A stretch of 64,000 nt of DNA from Ahaetulla prasina (taxonomy: Eukaryota > Chordata > Lepidosauria > Squamata > Colubridae), in NCBI RefSeq assembly GCF_028640845.1, contig NC_080546.1, positions 78,687,757-78,751,756 of the forward strand. Reading direction: 5' to 3'. The position numbers and the translations under genes are program-made. The notes under the pieces are model-generated. The model had not been told where the DNA came from and searched no databases. It saw nothing but the letters and a program-made list of their open reading frames with translations. Below, piece by piece: positions 1 to 59,983 of this stretch (its first letter is position 1; each line of letters begins with the position of its first letter).

Positions 1-1202
1 ATATGGGAGATGTGCCAAGAATGTGCCAATAGGAGTGGAGATACGAAAGCGGGCAAGAGATGAGGGATAACTGTAGAATATTTTTTAATACCGGAGTTGT
101 CCTATTAAGAACTAGTATAAAGATAGAAATTAGAACTGGGGAAAATATTACTTGTTTAATTTGGAAATTATTTTATCAATGATTAGAAAATAGAAGTAGA
201 AGTTAGAAATGTGGATATGTAAGCAAAGATGAAGTAATTTGTATAATTGAACAATGAATATCGAATAATCAAGACAAGTAAACCTTATGATTATTTGGAT
301 AATGGTTATAAATGTGATATCTAACATATTTTTCAGAGTATAAGATGCTCTGGACTGTAAGAAAAAGAAATCTGCCTGTGCCTCCCAGCAATTTTGCCTC
401 GTTGCAGCAAACAGCAAACAGCAAACAGCCAACTTTACTTTCATTTTCATTTTCAGCATAGCTTGACTAGCACAAGAAAAAAAATCTGCTCCCAGCAATT
501 TACCTCCTTGCAGCAAGCAGCAGAGGCCCTCACAGCAATAGGCCATGGCAATCCCTGCAGCCTGAAACAGCTGAGAGATGGGAGGCCAATCAACTTGTGC
601 TAATTAGGCTGTGCTGAAGCTGAAATGGGCTGTTTCTTCTTGCTGCTTGCTGCAAAGAGGTAAATTGCTGGGAGGCAGAGGCCAAAGGGTGGGGGCCAGT
701 GGGTGCGTGAGGCTACATTTGATGTATAAGATGCACCCAAATTTTCACCCCTTTTTAGGTGGGAAAAAGGTGGGTCTTATACTCCAAAAATATGGCATAT
801 GATGTCTATAATGTTTGATATTATCAGTTGATTATACAGAAAACTGAATAGGGGGTTTAACTAAATAATGCACAATTTTGTAATATGGATAAGTGAAGGC
901 GATGGCGAATAGGATTTGAGAACAATAGTCATAATTATTGTGTAGATAAGATTCGCTATCTGTACTTAAAAGAGATTGTACCCAAAATTCAGTGTTGGCT
1001 TTTTTTTTTACTATAGGATGAGTGAAAATAAATATCATAAGTTGGTTGTTTTGAATGGTTAAAGTCTGATTTTGGTTTCCAAAGTCAACAAGCAATTCAA
1101 AAACTGCATTTCTTATTAGGGGTAACAGTGTCCATTAAATTATTAATATGATCAACTGTACTTTCCATTGTTTTAAATGATTATCTTTTAAATTTTTGAT
1201 AG
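1..1202. other. Intron 7 (partial): AT-rich DNA and one MITE
   Basis: No exon 7 is seen (its Y-x-C Ig3 motif was looked for). Bases 1-324 look like an old L1 3' region, but this is weak. A TA-type MITE fills 325-795. The rest up to exon 8 is unassigned AT-rich DNA. Confidence 0.6.
325..795. mobile_element. TA-target MITE, CCGTATTTTTCGG family
   Basis: The left end reads like CATATTTTTCAGAGTATAAG and the right end is its inverse (CTTATACTCCAAAAATATGG). The same ends recur at 27964-29114, 39755-40231 and 46576-46994, several of them flanked by TA. A non-autonomous DNA transposon; no transposase is present. Confidence 0.65.
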
Positions 1203-49079
<47,877 letters not shown>

Positions 49080-49425
49080 GGACTTCTCAAAAAAAAAAAA
49101 AAATTGGCAACAACTGGAACTTATACCAAACATTGCCTTGTCCTGAAACCTATTGTATTCATACCCAGAATACAGGAGGGGAGAAAAATATGAATTTTCC
49201 CATTATTATTTTTTTATGATTAAAAAAAAAGAAGAAGAAATTGCAATAAGGAATCCTGTGGAAGCAATGCAAGACTTTGAGAGAGCTTGAAGATATATCA
49301 GGCATTGCTGAAAGTCATAGAGGATCGTTTCATCATCAGTTTGAACACAAGAACGTCATGAAATCTGATAAGGAGGCCCTCTTTCTATGCAGTTACATGA
49401 AGAAGGAAATAGGCTTAGTCACACT

Positions 49426-49589
49426 CAGTGGTGGGTTTCTACCGGTTCGCCCCGGTTCAGGCGAACTGGTAGCAGGGGTGGGGGAGGCTCTGCCCACTGG
49501 CCCAGACTTCATCAAAAATGCTCTGAGCATGCGCTCCCACAGGCTACCGATAGCAAACTGGTAGCGCCAGGATTTGAAAGCCACTACTG
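49426..49589. mobile_element. hAT-type MITE in the KDR 3' UTR
   Basis: CAGTGGTGGGTTTC to AAAGCCACTACTG; flanks GTCACACT and GTCAGAAT (6 of 8). Nearly the same length and text as 13575-13748. Confidence 0.82.
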
Positions 49590-50097
49590 GTCAGAATCCT
49601 TTGAATTTGGGGTTGGTCAGCAGTGAGGTTTCAGAAGTGTGGTCGGTGGAACCTAAGACAGCGTCTGCCCGTACAGCCCCTGCCTTTCCTAAATCCTCTT
49701 TCATGTTTATCTCTTCCATTGAAGGACCCTTCCTGTCTAAATCTTGCTGTTAAAAGTAAGCCACTAAAAGCTACTGAAGAGCAGGGAAATGTGAAATGCT
49801 CTGTTTTTAGTACCTAGGCCTTGATGTATGTTTGACCCTTTCAAAGAAGGCTTTCCGACTGAAATGAACTCCTTGAGAGGCTTGAGAAATGCTTAAAAAT
49901 TAGCAAATAATTCCAGAGTTTAACCATTATTCACCGAAGAACGTTGGTGAACTTTTTGTTTATTTGATCAGTGTTGTATGGTTCTTAAGATGCAGATACG
50001 TATTACTTTTTTTTTTTTGAAACAGCCACCTTGATAAAATAACCTCTTGTAAGGCAGCCAAGCAAATTGTCCATAAAACCAGTTTTATCACTGAGAT

Positions 50098-50600
50098 AAC
50101 AGAGTTGGAAGGGACCTTGGAGCAGGGGTGGGCTGCTGGGGGTTCAGGAGAATCTCTAGCTAAGATTCTATGAAGTTCGGAGAACCCCCCCATATCCTAC
50201 TCCTGACTGGCCCCACCTACCCCGCCCCTCCCAGGAGTCCGCATGTGGCCCATTTTGGATGCAGGTAAGTGCAGGACGTGCATGGAGGGTCAGGGAGGGC
50301 AAAAAACGGCCCTACTGGAAGTTCGGGAAGGCTGGAAATAGGCCTGTTTCCAGTCTCCAGAGGGCCTCCAGAGCCTGGGGAGGCTGTTTTCGCCCTCCTG
50401 GAGGCTCGAGGAAAGCCTCCAGAGCCTGGGGAGGGCAAAAACAGCCTCCCTGCTGTGGTGCAGAAGGATGACTAGGCCATGCCCACCCAGCAACTGGGCA
50501 GAGGACCCCTGGCTAAAATTTTTGAAGCCCACCCCTGTCTTGGAGGTCTTCTAATCCGACCCCCTGCTCAAGCAGGAGACCCTCTACCATTATTAGCTGC
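50098..50600 (-). mobile_element. CR1 fragment split by a hAT-type element in the 3' UTR
   Basis: CAGAGTTGGAAGGGACCTTG at the left and TTGGAGGTCTTCTAATCCGA at the right are adjacent CR1 3' text. The insert 50123-50537 (CAGGGGTGGGCTGC to GCCCACCCCTG) has flanks CCTTGGAG and TCTTGGAG (7 of 8). Confidence 0.88.
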
Positions 50601-50880
50601 TCAGAATGTTCTGATGGACTTTTCAGGTCGAAAGATTCCAAAATTTGGTCACCTAATAACGTGATATATACATTGAAAGACTTTTTTTTTACAGAAAGTT
50701 TCATGAAGCTATGTTGACTAGTGTTATTTTTTTGGTTACTTTTATAATTTTTCATTCACGGTTTTGTATTTTTGTTTAATATTTCAAGCAGAACAAATCC
50801 ATGAATTCGCAAAAATTTAAAAGGCACAAATGCGGTATTTATAGTCTGGATATGTAGAAAGAATTGTAATATATTCTGGA

Positions 50881-50890
50881 AATAAATAAA
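50881..50890 (+). terminator. KDR: Probable KDR polyadenylation signal
   Basis: Two overlapping AATAAA hexamers (50881-50886 and 50885-50890), with a third close behind (50894), about 1.8 kb after the stop. The first clear hexamers after the T-rich end of the UTR; cleavage would fall near 50905-50915. Confidence 0.6.
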
Positions 50891-51049
50891 GAAATAAATA
50901 TATTGTATAATGAAAGCTGAGTGGAACTTAGTCTTGAGTTCGCTGGATATTTGGCGCCTAATTTAAAAAAAATGGGGTTGATTCAAATGATCAGTATCTT
51001 TGAATGTGAATGATTTTATATGGTAAGTCTCTTTGGAGGTCATGGTTGT

Positions 51050-51182
51050 CCCAAAGGTGCTTTTTCAAGAGGCAACTGGAGTTTTTGAGGTTTTTTTTCT
51101 TTCTTTTTTGAGGAGCGAAATGTTTTTAAAAAACAAACCCATAAAGTCCACTTGCCTCTTGAAAAGCACCTTTGGGAAATTT
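51050..51182. mobile_element. Foldback repeat
   Basis: TTGTCCCAAAGGTGCTTTTT pairs with AAAAGCACCTTTGGGA, and CAAGAGGCAACTGG with CCACTTGCCTCTTG. Same family as 12617-12815. Confidence 0.75.
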
Positions 51183-51302
51183 TATATGGTAGTTGATGTG
51201 TAAGTTCATCACTTCACAACAATCTTAAAGCAATTCCTTGTCTTTCATATCTTACATTCCCACTCTCCAGCATCTACATGTTCAAGATAACTCCCCTGCC
51301 AG

Positions 51303-51882
51303 CAGGGGTGAAATGTAAAATTTGTTACTAGCAGTTCTCTGGGCGTGGCTTGATGGGGGGGGGGAATAATGTGACTGGGTGGGCGTGGCCAACTTTTTTT
51401 TTAACTTTTAAAAGCATTTTTTCTACAATGTCTTTGGTCGAAATATGCTTTTAAAAGGCTCCTCTGATGATCCCAGCTGAGTTGCCTGATCGTCAGAGGC
51501 TTTTCTTTTCTTTTAAAAGCATTTTTTTTTGCCTTTAAAAGAAAAAAGCTTCTGACGATCAGGCAACTCAGCTGGGATCATTAGAGGAGCCTTTTAAAAG
51601 CATTTTTTCTACAACCTCTTTGGCCGAAGAGGTTGTAAAAGCCTCTGACGATCCCAGCTGAGCCCCGCGATCATCAAAGGCTTTTTTTTTTTACTTTTAA
51701 AAGCATTTTTTCAGCCGAAGAAAAAATGCTTTTAAAGGTTAAAAAAAAACCCCTCTGATGATCACACGGCTCAGCTGGGCATGGGTGGGGGGAGGGATTT
51801 TTGCTACCGGTTCTCCGAACCACCTGCCACCATCGTTACCAGATCGGGCGATCCGGTCCGAACCGGGAGCATTTCACCCCTG
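51303..51882. mobile_element. hAT-type MITE with long internal inverted repeats
   Basis: CAGGGGTGAAATGT to CATTTCACCCCTG; perfect CCTGCCAG duplication (51295-51302, 51883-51890). Inside, GATCCCAGCTGAGTTGCCTG and CAGGCAACTCAGCTGGGATC face each other. 51891-52458 after it is unassigned. Confidence 0.93.
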
Positions 51883-52458
51883 CCTGCCAGGATATAAAAG
51901 AATTCCAACATTAATATCCAATGAACCAAGTAAATTCTGTGTCATTTCAAATGGTTGATATGATCGTGAGTTTTAAATTTTTATTAGCAAAAGAACTATC
52001 CCACACCTGGGTTTTTTTTGGGGTGGTGGTGGTGGTAAATCCCCTGACCTTGTTTGTTTCTAGTTTGTTTTATTTTTTTTAACATCCAGGAACGTGTCAG
52101 GAATCTGTTGCTTTGTTAGTCCTATTTTTAGAAAAAACAGCTGGTCTTCCAAAACATCTGCCTTTCAAAATATATTTATTTTTAGTCTCAGCGTTCTTGG
52201 CAAAACGCCAGCGGGGGGGGGGGGGTATCTGTTTGAGCAGATGTCAAGATGACACAATATTTTAATGATGACACTGTAAATGAAGATGCTTTTTTTTTGC
52301 ACCTGCACAAATATACACCCAGTGCTTAACGTATGTCTTTACCTTCGGGGAGTTGGATGTCGAGTTTGTTCCGGGAAGTGTGTATTGTCATTCATAGCCC
52401 TGATAAAGTCTGCTTGGAAACAAGGTCTATTAAGTGGGTTTGTAACCTAACTCCTCTA

Positions 52459-52877
52459 CGGGTAGTCCTCGATTTACAACAGTTCACTCAGTGACCGTTC
52501 GAAGTTACAACGGCGAGGGGAAAAAGTGACTTACGACCGTTTTTCACACGTACGACCAAAGCAAGTCACGTGATTTACGTTCAGATGCTTGACAACTGAC
52601 TCACATTTTTGACGGTTGCGGTTGTCCCCGGGGTCATGTGATCCCCTTATGCGACCTTCTAACGAGCAAAGTCAATGGGGAAGCCAGATTCACTTAACAA
52701 CCAAAATTACTCATTTAACAACTGGAGAGGTTCGCTCAACAAACGTAGCAAGAAAAAAGTCATAAAATGTGGCGAAACTCACATTATCGCAGAATTATGT
52801 GGCCGAGCGACAACAAATTTCTCCCTCAGCAACGTATTTTTGGAGCTCAATTGTGATCATACATTGAGGGCTACCTG
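52459..52877. mobile_element. CAGGTAGTCCTCGAC DNA transposon, uninterrupted copy
   Basis: CGGGTAGTCCTCGATTTAC to TTGAGGGCTACCTG. The only uninterrupted copy here, 419 bases; reference for the split copy at 27706. Confidence 0.75.
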
Positions 52878-53010
52878 TGTAACGTAATGTAGGCAACAGC
52901 TATTATTAGTCACTAGACCTTTACTTACTGAACACTTGGTCAACACATATGTTGTTTGCAAAGGAATAAAGCAGTGGAAAAAAACTTAAAAGTGACAACT
53001 TTTCCTAGAT

Positions 53011-53384
53011 CAGGGGTGTCAAAATTCAAAGCCCGGGGCCTGGATCCGGCCCATGGGATGCTTAGATCTGGCCCACGGGGTCGCCTAGAAACAGCAAACA
53101 ACTGACCCGTGTTGCCTCTGCTAGCAAAAACGGGCTCCATAGCTCTGTTTTCGACTGCGGCGGCCTCCTGCCGCCCTCTGGCAGTGAAAATGGAACTCGG
53201 GGTGGAGGCGCAAAATGGAACTCGGGAGCCTGTTTTCGCTGGGAGAGCGTTTGGGCCACCACAGACGCTCCCCACACGAGTGACGTCAAGCTGCCACCCC
53301 CAACCTGCCCACCCACCCCCAGCCCCTCCAAGTGAAACACAACCCTGGTGCAGCCCTCAATGAAATCATGTTTGACACCCGCTG
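53011..53384. mobile_element. hAT-like MITE (CAGGGGTGTCAAA type)
   Basis: CAGGGGTGTCAAAATTC to TGTTTGACACCCGCTG; perfect TCCTAGAT duplication (53003-53010, 53385-53392). It borders, and probably landed in, the 5' part of the L2 that follows. Confidence 0.9.
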
Positions 53385-53392
53385 TCCTAGAT

Positions 53393-56305
53393 CATTGGGC
53401 ATTACGGAAACCTGGTTGGGCCCAGAGGGAGGGGTCCCCCTGGTTGAGATGTGCCCTCCAGGTTTCCGAGCATTTCATCAGCCGAGGGTCCAAGGTAGGG
53501 GTGGGGGGGTGGCGGTTGTTATTAAGGAAGATCTAGAGCCGAGGGAGGCCACTATTCCTCAGATTGCCGGTTGTGAATCCCTTTATGTGCGGTGGGGTTT
53601 TAGGAATCAGTTGGGCTTGGTGATCGCGTACCTGGCTCCTTGCTGCGTGACCACAGCCCTGCCTGAGCTGTTGGAGGTACTTGCTGCTGTGGCGGTCGAG
53701 TCCCCCAGACTTATTGTCATGGGGGATTTCAACCTGCCATCAGCTGGCTCGTCATCGACGGCAGCTCGGGAGTTCTTGGCTTCCATGACGGCCTTGGACC
53801 TGATTCGAGTAAATGATGGCCCTACGCACACGGGGGGAGGCACACTGGATCTGCTTTATATCTCTGGACAGTGGTTAAATGATCTGGTATTAGATGATTT
53901 AGTAACGGAACCAATGTCATGGTCGGATCATTTCCTCCTTCGCCTAGACTTCCGAACCGCCATTCACCACCGCAGGGAGACGGAACCTATACGGTGGTTC
54001 CGTCCCAGGCGCCTGATGGACCCTGAGAGGTTCCTGACGGAGCTTGGGCCATTCCCTGAGGATCTGGCCCACGGCACGACTGAGGACCTGGTCGTGGCCT
54101 GGGAACAGGCCGCGGCTGGGGCCTTGGACCATGTCGCGCCTTTGCGGCCTCTGACCCGGCGTAGATCTCGACCGGCCCCGTGGTTCTCCGAGGGGCTGAG
54201 GGAGATGAAACGCCGGAGAAGACGCCTGGAGAGCACCTGGAGGTCCAGTCGCCCGAACTGATCGGACACTAGTTAGGTCCTATTCTAGGACCTACCTAGT
54301 GGCAATGAGGGAAGCGAGGCGTTCTCGCCTCCACCCTCATTGCGTCGGCAGATAACCGCCCGGCCGCCCTGTTTGGTCACCCGCTCTCTCCTACATCAGG
54401 AGGTGCGGGATGACCCTTGCAGGACGAGCCGAGGAGTTTAGCGGTTATCTATACGATAAAATCGCTCAGCTGAGGGACGGTCTGGATCGAATTTGGGATG
54501 ATCCAAGCGAGGAGAGGAGGCACGTCTTGTTGAGTCCATTTGGGATGAGTTTGACCCTGTGGCTCCGAGGACGTGGACAGGTTGTTGGGGAGGCTTCACG
54601 GCACGACATGTTTACTGGACCCGTGCCCTTCCTGGCTGGTACTGGCCACTCAGGAGGTGACACGAGGCTGGCTCCAGAGGATTATCAACGCTTCTTTGTT
54701 GGAAGGGGTTTTCCCTGCCGCCTTGAAAGAGGCGGTGGTGAGACCCCTCCTTAAGAAGCCTTCCCTGGACCCAGCTGTTTTGGGTAATTATCGTCCAGTC
54801 TCCAACCTTGGCTTTGTTGCGAAGGTTGTAGAGAGTGCCGTGGCGACAGCTTCCTCAATACCTGGATGAAGACGTCTATCTAGACCCGTTCCAGTCCGGC
54901 TTCCGACCCGGATACAGCACGGAGACAGCTTTGGTCGCTTTGGTGGATGATCTCTGGAGGGCTCGGGACAGGGGTTATTCCTCTGCCCTGGTCCTATTAG
55001 ACCTCTCAGCGGCGTTCGATACCATCGACCATGGTATCTTGCTGCGCCGGTTGGGGGGATTGGGAGTGGGAGGCACCGTATATCGGTGGTTCTCCTCCTA
55101 TCTCTCTGACCGGTCGCAGACGGTGTTGACAGGGGGCAGAGGTCGACCGCGAGGGGCCTCACTTGTGGGGTCCCTCAGGGGTCGATTCTCTCGCCCCTTC
55201 TGTTCAACATCTACATGAAACCGTTGGGTGAGATCATCAGTGGTTTCGGGGTGAGATACCAGCAGTACGCTGATGACACTCAGCTGTACTTTTCCACCCC
55301 TGACCACCCCAATGAAGTTGTTGAAGTGCTGTCCCGGTGTTTGGAGGCCGTACGGGTCTGGATGGGGAGAAACAGGCTCAAGCTTAATCCTCCAAGGCGG
55401 AGTGGCTGTGGATGCCGGCACCCGATTCAGTCAGCTGCAGCCGCGGCTGGCTGTTGGTGGCAGTTATTGGCCCCAAAGGATAGGGTGCGCAACTTAGGTG
55501 TCCTCCTGGACGATCGGCTGTCGTTTGAAGATCATTTGTGGCCGTCTCCAGGGGCCTTCCACCAGGTTCGCCTGGTTCGCAGTTGCGCCTTCCTTGATCG
55601 GGATGCCTTATGCACGGTCACTCATGCTCGTTACCTCTCGCTTGGATTACTGTAATGCTCTCTACATGGGGCTCCCCTTGAAGTGCGCTCGGAGGCTTCA
55701 GTTAGTCAGAATGCAGCTGCGCGGGTTATAGAGGAGCTACGTGGCTCCCATGTAACACCGATCCTGCGCAGGCTGCACTGGCTGCCTGTGGCTTTCGAGT
55801 GCACTTTAAGGTGTTATGACCTTTAAAGCGCTCCATGGCTTAGGACCTGGGTACTTACGGGACCGCCTGCTGCTACCACATGCCTCCCACCGACCCGTAC
55901 GCTCCCATAGAGAGGGACTTCTCAGGGTGCCGTCCGCCAAACAATGCCGGCTGGCGGCCCCCAGGGGAAGGGCCTTCTCTGTGGGGGCACCCACACTCTG
56001 GAATGAGCTTCCCCCGGGTTTACGTCAAATACCCGACCTCCGGACATTTCGTCGCGAACTAAAAACACATCTTTTTATCCGCGCGGGGCTGGCTTAAATT
56101 AGTTTTAAGGGAAATTTTATTAATTTTAAATGGGGTTTTTAGTATGGAAAATTTTAATTTCAGGCTAATTTAATAAGTTTTTAAATGGTATTTTAATTTG
56201 TATATTGTGTTGTTCTTACTTTTGCCTGTACACCGCCCTGAGTCCTTCGGGAGAAGGGCGGTATAAAAATTAAATAAAATAAATAAAATAAATAAATAAA
56301 TAAAC
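53393..56305 (+). mobile_element. L2 LINE, endonuclease and reverse transcriptase, decayed
   Basis: A non-LTR retrotransposon; its own replication enzyme cuts and reverse transcribes. The longest autonomous relic here. 53393-54261 encodes the AP endonuclease (ITETWLGPEGGVP, VMGDFNLP, MSWSDHFLLRLDF). After frameshifts near 54250 come RT motifs: LDLSAAFDTIDHGIL near 55005 and QQYADDTQLYFS near 55261. The C-terminal domain (ALHGLGPGYLRDRL) is at 55816-56097. The 3' end has the CCGCCCTGAGTCCTTCGG hairpin and (TAAA)n. Several frame breaks make it inactive. ORF1 is not seen, so it is 5'-truncated. L2 rather than CR1 is chosen from the 3' hairpin and C-terminus. Confidence 0.88.
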
Positions 56306-56554
56306 CCATAGGGAAAAAATATACTTAATGGGTTCTGGGCCCAACACAGAACTTTTCCTGCAGCACAATCGCTTGATCGTTTACAAGTCAGTACTTTTAA
56401 ATATTAGAAGACTCGTAGAAGACTCTCTGTTAAATTCACACAGTAATTCCAACTCCCCAACGTTTCACAATTGAACAAATAAGGGAATGCATTGGACTGG
56501 GCCAAGAAAATGAGTGGAGAAATTGCTACCTTCTTATCAGGGGTGGGTTTTATG

Positions 56555-57698
56555 CAAGGTGAAATGCTCCCGGTTCGCACCGGCTCTCCCGATTAGGTAG
56601 TAATGGCAGCTGCTGGTTCGGAGGACCGGTAGCAAAAATCTCTGGCCCCGCCCCCTGCCCCTGCTGAGCCGCACCATCAGCAGAGATTTTTTTTTACTTT
56701 TAAAAGTTTTTCTTCAGCCGAAACATGCCTTTAAAAGTAAAAAAAAAAAACCTCTGATGATCGCGGGGCTGAGCAGAGATCATCAGAACACTTTAAAAGT
56801 TTTTTTTAAAAAAAACCTCTTCAGCCGAAGGGGAAAAAAGGAAAAGGGGGGGGGCTTTTAAAGGCTCCTCTGGCCTTCCCAGCTGAGTTCCTCATCACCA
56901 AAACCTTAAAAAACATGTTTTCTACATGTTAAAACAATTATTTTAAGAGGTTCTGGGCTGCTACGAGGGAACTTCAGCTGAGATCATCACAGGAGCTGAC
57001 TTTAAAATGTTTTTCCCTGTGGCGATCCCAGAGGAGTTTCCTGATCCTAGCAGGCTTTTAAAATCACTTTTTAACAGTCCCACTTACAAGAACCCCCACC
57101 CATGCCCAGCCAATGCCCCCTTCTCACTTACCTATAATTATTGCATACTGCTCCTTTTGGGCTGGCAAGGCAATGCTCACTTCAGCTACTGATTACAGCC
57201 TGCTTTGACTTCCTGCTTTGCTGAATGAGGAACTCTGGGATTTGAAATCCACAAACCTAAAGCTACTAAAGTTGGATACCCCCTGATCTAAAAAAATAAA
57301 TAAAAATAATAAAATATTTGTGCAGCTTTCTGAGATTTGGTGTGTTTCTGTAGTGTTTCACTCTAACTACACAAACACACAAAATCTCACAAAGCTGCAT
57401 GTGGTATTTTGTGTGTGTGTGAGTCAGTTGTGTTGTGTGTGTGTGTAAAGTGTAAAAGTGTGAGGTTCCTGCTTGTTGCAGGGGCCATTTTGGGTGAAGT
57501 GCAGCTGCTTTTACATTGTGTGTGAGTCAGTTGTGTTGTGTTGTGTTGTGTGTGTGTAAAGTGTGAAAGTTGGTTTTTGGTACCTCTTATTGTTTATTAT
57601 TTTTATTATTTATTGTTATTGGCCACGCCCACCCAGTCATCTGACCACCAAGCCATGCCCACAGAACTGGTAGGGAAAATTTTTAGATTTCACCCTTG
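56555..57698. mobile_element. Large hAT-type element, no transposase
   Basis: CAAGGTGAAATGCTCC to AGATTTCACCCTTG; perfect GTTTTATG duplication (56547-56554, 57699-57706). At 1144 bases the longest of the family here, yet no transposase reading frame is visible. The middle repeats GATCATCAGA-type inverted segments. A foldback relic lies at 57215-57290. Confidence 0.88.
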
Positions 57699-57930
57699 GT
57701 TTTATGGCTCTTGGAGACCAAGCAGAATCTCCCCCCACCACTACAAAGCCACCAAAATAATATCTGGAGCTTCCTGAAGCTTGTGACTTTTTTTGGTCTT
57801 CTTTTGGACTATAGAAAGGCTGCATGGTTTTTTTCTCTCTTTATACAATCCTAAACATTAAGATACTGCATAGTGCAAGGAATGAGGAAGAAGTTCAAAA
57901 AAGTGAAGGGCCGTATGTTGACGTACATTA

Positions 57931-58585
57931 AGGTAACCAACTTTTTTACAATGAGAAAAAGGACACAAATAAATTGAAGGAAAAAAATATCGTAAATAAA
58001 AGAAACGTTTTATTCATTGCAACAATTATACAGAATACACTATAATATGATAAATGCATAATAAAAAACATTTGTAACAATAACATTTTATATTGTAATT
58101 ATGCTTACAGGCCTATTAATTATTATTTAAATGAGTACTTTTCCATTGAATAAATAAACTTGTAAATAAAATTATACATATTTGGAAATTATTAAATAGG
58201 TAATGAATTAATAAAATGTGAACTATTGTGCTCACCTGTGTATGACTGAATATTCACTGAGAAAGAAGTGAGTCTAATGTGTGCGTGTTTCGGTAAGAAG
58301 TAAACAAAGCCACTTGCGCGCGGCGCACTTTCCCAAAATAATTCTGTGCGGAGCACATGTCTCATAATCGCATCTTGTCGCACTGTACCAAGCCTTGACG
58401 AATCGTCATGTCAAATACAAATACGTCACCATCACATGCAACAGATCGGATCAGCATCGATTGAATACGGTGAGTTACAGATTAGTCTTCAAATATCGAA
58501 TGTAGGAGGACATTTTTTGAGAGAGGACAGAACTTACAAAAGAAGGACTGTTCTCCCTAAAGGAGGACAATTGGTCACCTTACTT
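57931..58585. mobile_element. Possible MITE with TTAAGGT/ACCTTA ends
   Basis: ATTAAGGTAACCAACTTTTT at the left, and AGGACAATTGGTCACCTTAC at the right as an approximate inverse. The interior is AT-rich and single copy in this window. Confidence 0.5.
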
Positions 58586-58595
58586 ATATGTCCAA

Positions 58596-58830
58596 CAGTG
58601 GTGGGATTCAAAAATATTTGCTACCAGTTCTGTGGGCATGGCTTGGTGGGTGTGGCAGGGGAAGGATATTGTAAAATCTCCATTCCCTCCAGATCAGCTG
58701 GGACTCGGGAGGCAGAGAACAGATGGGGGCAGGGCCAGTCAGAGGTGGTATATACTGGTTCTTCAAACTACTCAAAATTTCCGCTACCGGTTCTCCAGAA
58801 CAGGTCAGAACCTGCTGAAACCCACCTCTG
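58596..58830. mobile_element. hAT-type MITE
   Basis: CAGTGGTGGGATTCAAA to AACCCACCTCTG; perfect ATGTCCAA duplication (58588-58595, 58831-58838). A short version of 14572-15257 without repeat expansion. 58839-59395 after it is unassigned. Confidence 0.92.
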
Positions 58831-59400
58831 ATGTCCAAGTGGTTAAAGATAACATATTATTTAAGTCCCCAAGAACGCTGAACTTCAGGCTAAGTGTTTC
58901 TACTAAATGTGATTTAAATCCCACCCTCTCCAGCTTTTCAGACTGATTAGGTCCTGGAAAACATCATTTAGGCCCCATGTGGGAGAAGAGTAGGAGCCCT
59001 TTAACTTACACTGCTGATAAGTATCTAAGAGAAGTTGTTTAATGGGATTTGGGAAACTTGTCCTAAGTGGGGCTGTCTAAAGCACAATCCACAGATGTAG
59101 TTAGCTATTAACCTTCTTAGGTTCACAAGGCTCGAAATCATAACCTGCAGTCTATGCGCAGTAACTCTTGAGTAGAAACTGACAGCTTTTTCTGGGGCTG
59201 CCACCCTGTATACAACACCCGGAAACTTTCACAAATGCCAGGATCAAAAGATTGTTAATTAACTATTTAAACTGAAAGCCACTTTAGCACCATAGCTCCT
59301 ATTAGTCACTATTCTAAAGGCACAGGCTGATTTTGTTTTGGTAACTATTGGTGGATTGCATACCTGGGGAAGTTACCTGGGGGGATATGAATGGCTTCAT

Positions 59401-59725
59401 TGGTAGGTAGGTAGGTAGATAGGTGGGAAGGAAAGGAAGGAAGGGGAGAAGGGAAGGAAGGAAGGAAGGAAGGAAGGAAGGAAGGAAGAAAAGGGAAGGA
59501 AGGAAGGAAGGAAGGAAGGAAGGAAGGAAGGAAGGAAGGAATGGGAGAAGGGAAAGAGGGAAGGAAGGAAGAGGAGAGGAGAGGGGAAGGAAGGAAGGAA
59601 GGAAGGAAGGAAGGAAGGAAGGAAGAAAGGAAGAGGAGAGGAGAGGGGAGGAAGGAGGAAAGGAAGGAAGGAAAAGGAGAGGGGAAGGAAGGAAGGAAAA
59701 AAGAGAAAAGAAAGAGGGAAGGAAG
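59401..59725. repeat. (GGAA)n microsatellite
   Basis: Tandem AAGG units with GAGAGG interruptions over 0.3 kb. Open frames on both strands are artefacts. (GGAA)n is also the ETS core, a family active in endothelium, but a link to KDR is only speculation. Confidence 0.93.
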
Positions 59726-59983
59726 GTTGTTTCTTGATTGAAGTATTGTTGGAGTACCAAGAAACCATCAAAGAGCCAACAACAAACCGCCCAAACCGTC
59801 TCTAACACCACCCCCACCAACACCGATAGGCAAGCCACTAGAATATAAACTGAGATCAAACCCCACTCCTTACTAGCACTGATAATGTTACCTAGTTTGG
59901 GTAATAAAACATCTGCAAGAAAACAAGCTCAGAGAGCACCAAGGAGCCCTCATTTCAATCCTAAACTACAAATATTCTTCTAT

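Larger units (their letters stand above)
49080..50910 (+). other. KDR: KDR 3' untranslated region with transposon insertions
   Basis: Follows the stop codon and runs to tandem AATAAA signals. It holds two MITEs (49426-49589 and 50123-50537) and a CR1 fragment split by the second one. The stretches 49080-49425, 49598-50090 and 50600-50910 show no repeat that I recognise. The extent is inferred from the poly(A) signal and a length similar to that known for mammalian KDR. Confidence 0.75.

Noticed and set aside
53332..54261. A 309-codon frame as a possible host gene
   Set aside because: It contains the LINE endonuclease motifs ITETWL, GDFNLP and SDHFLL, and is followed by RT motifs and an L2 3' end.
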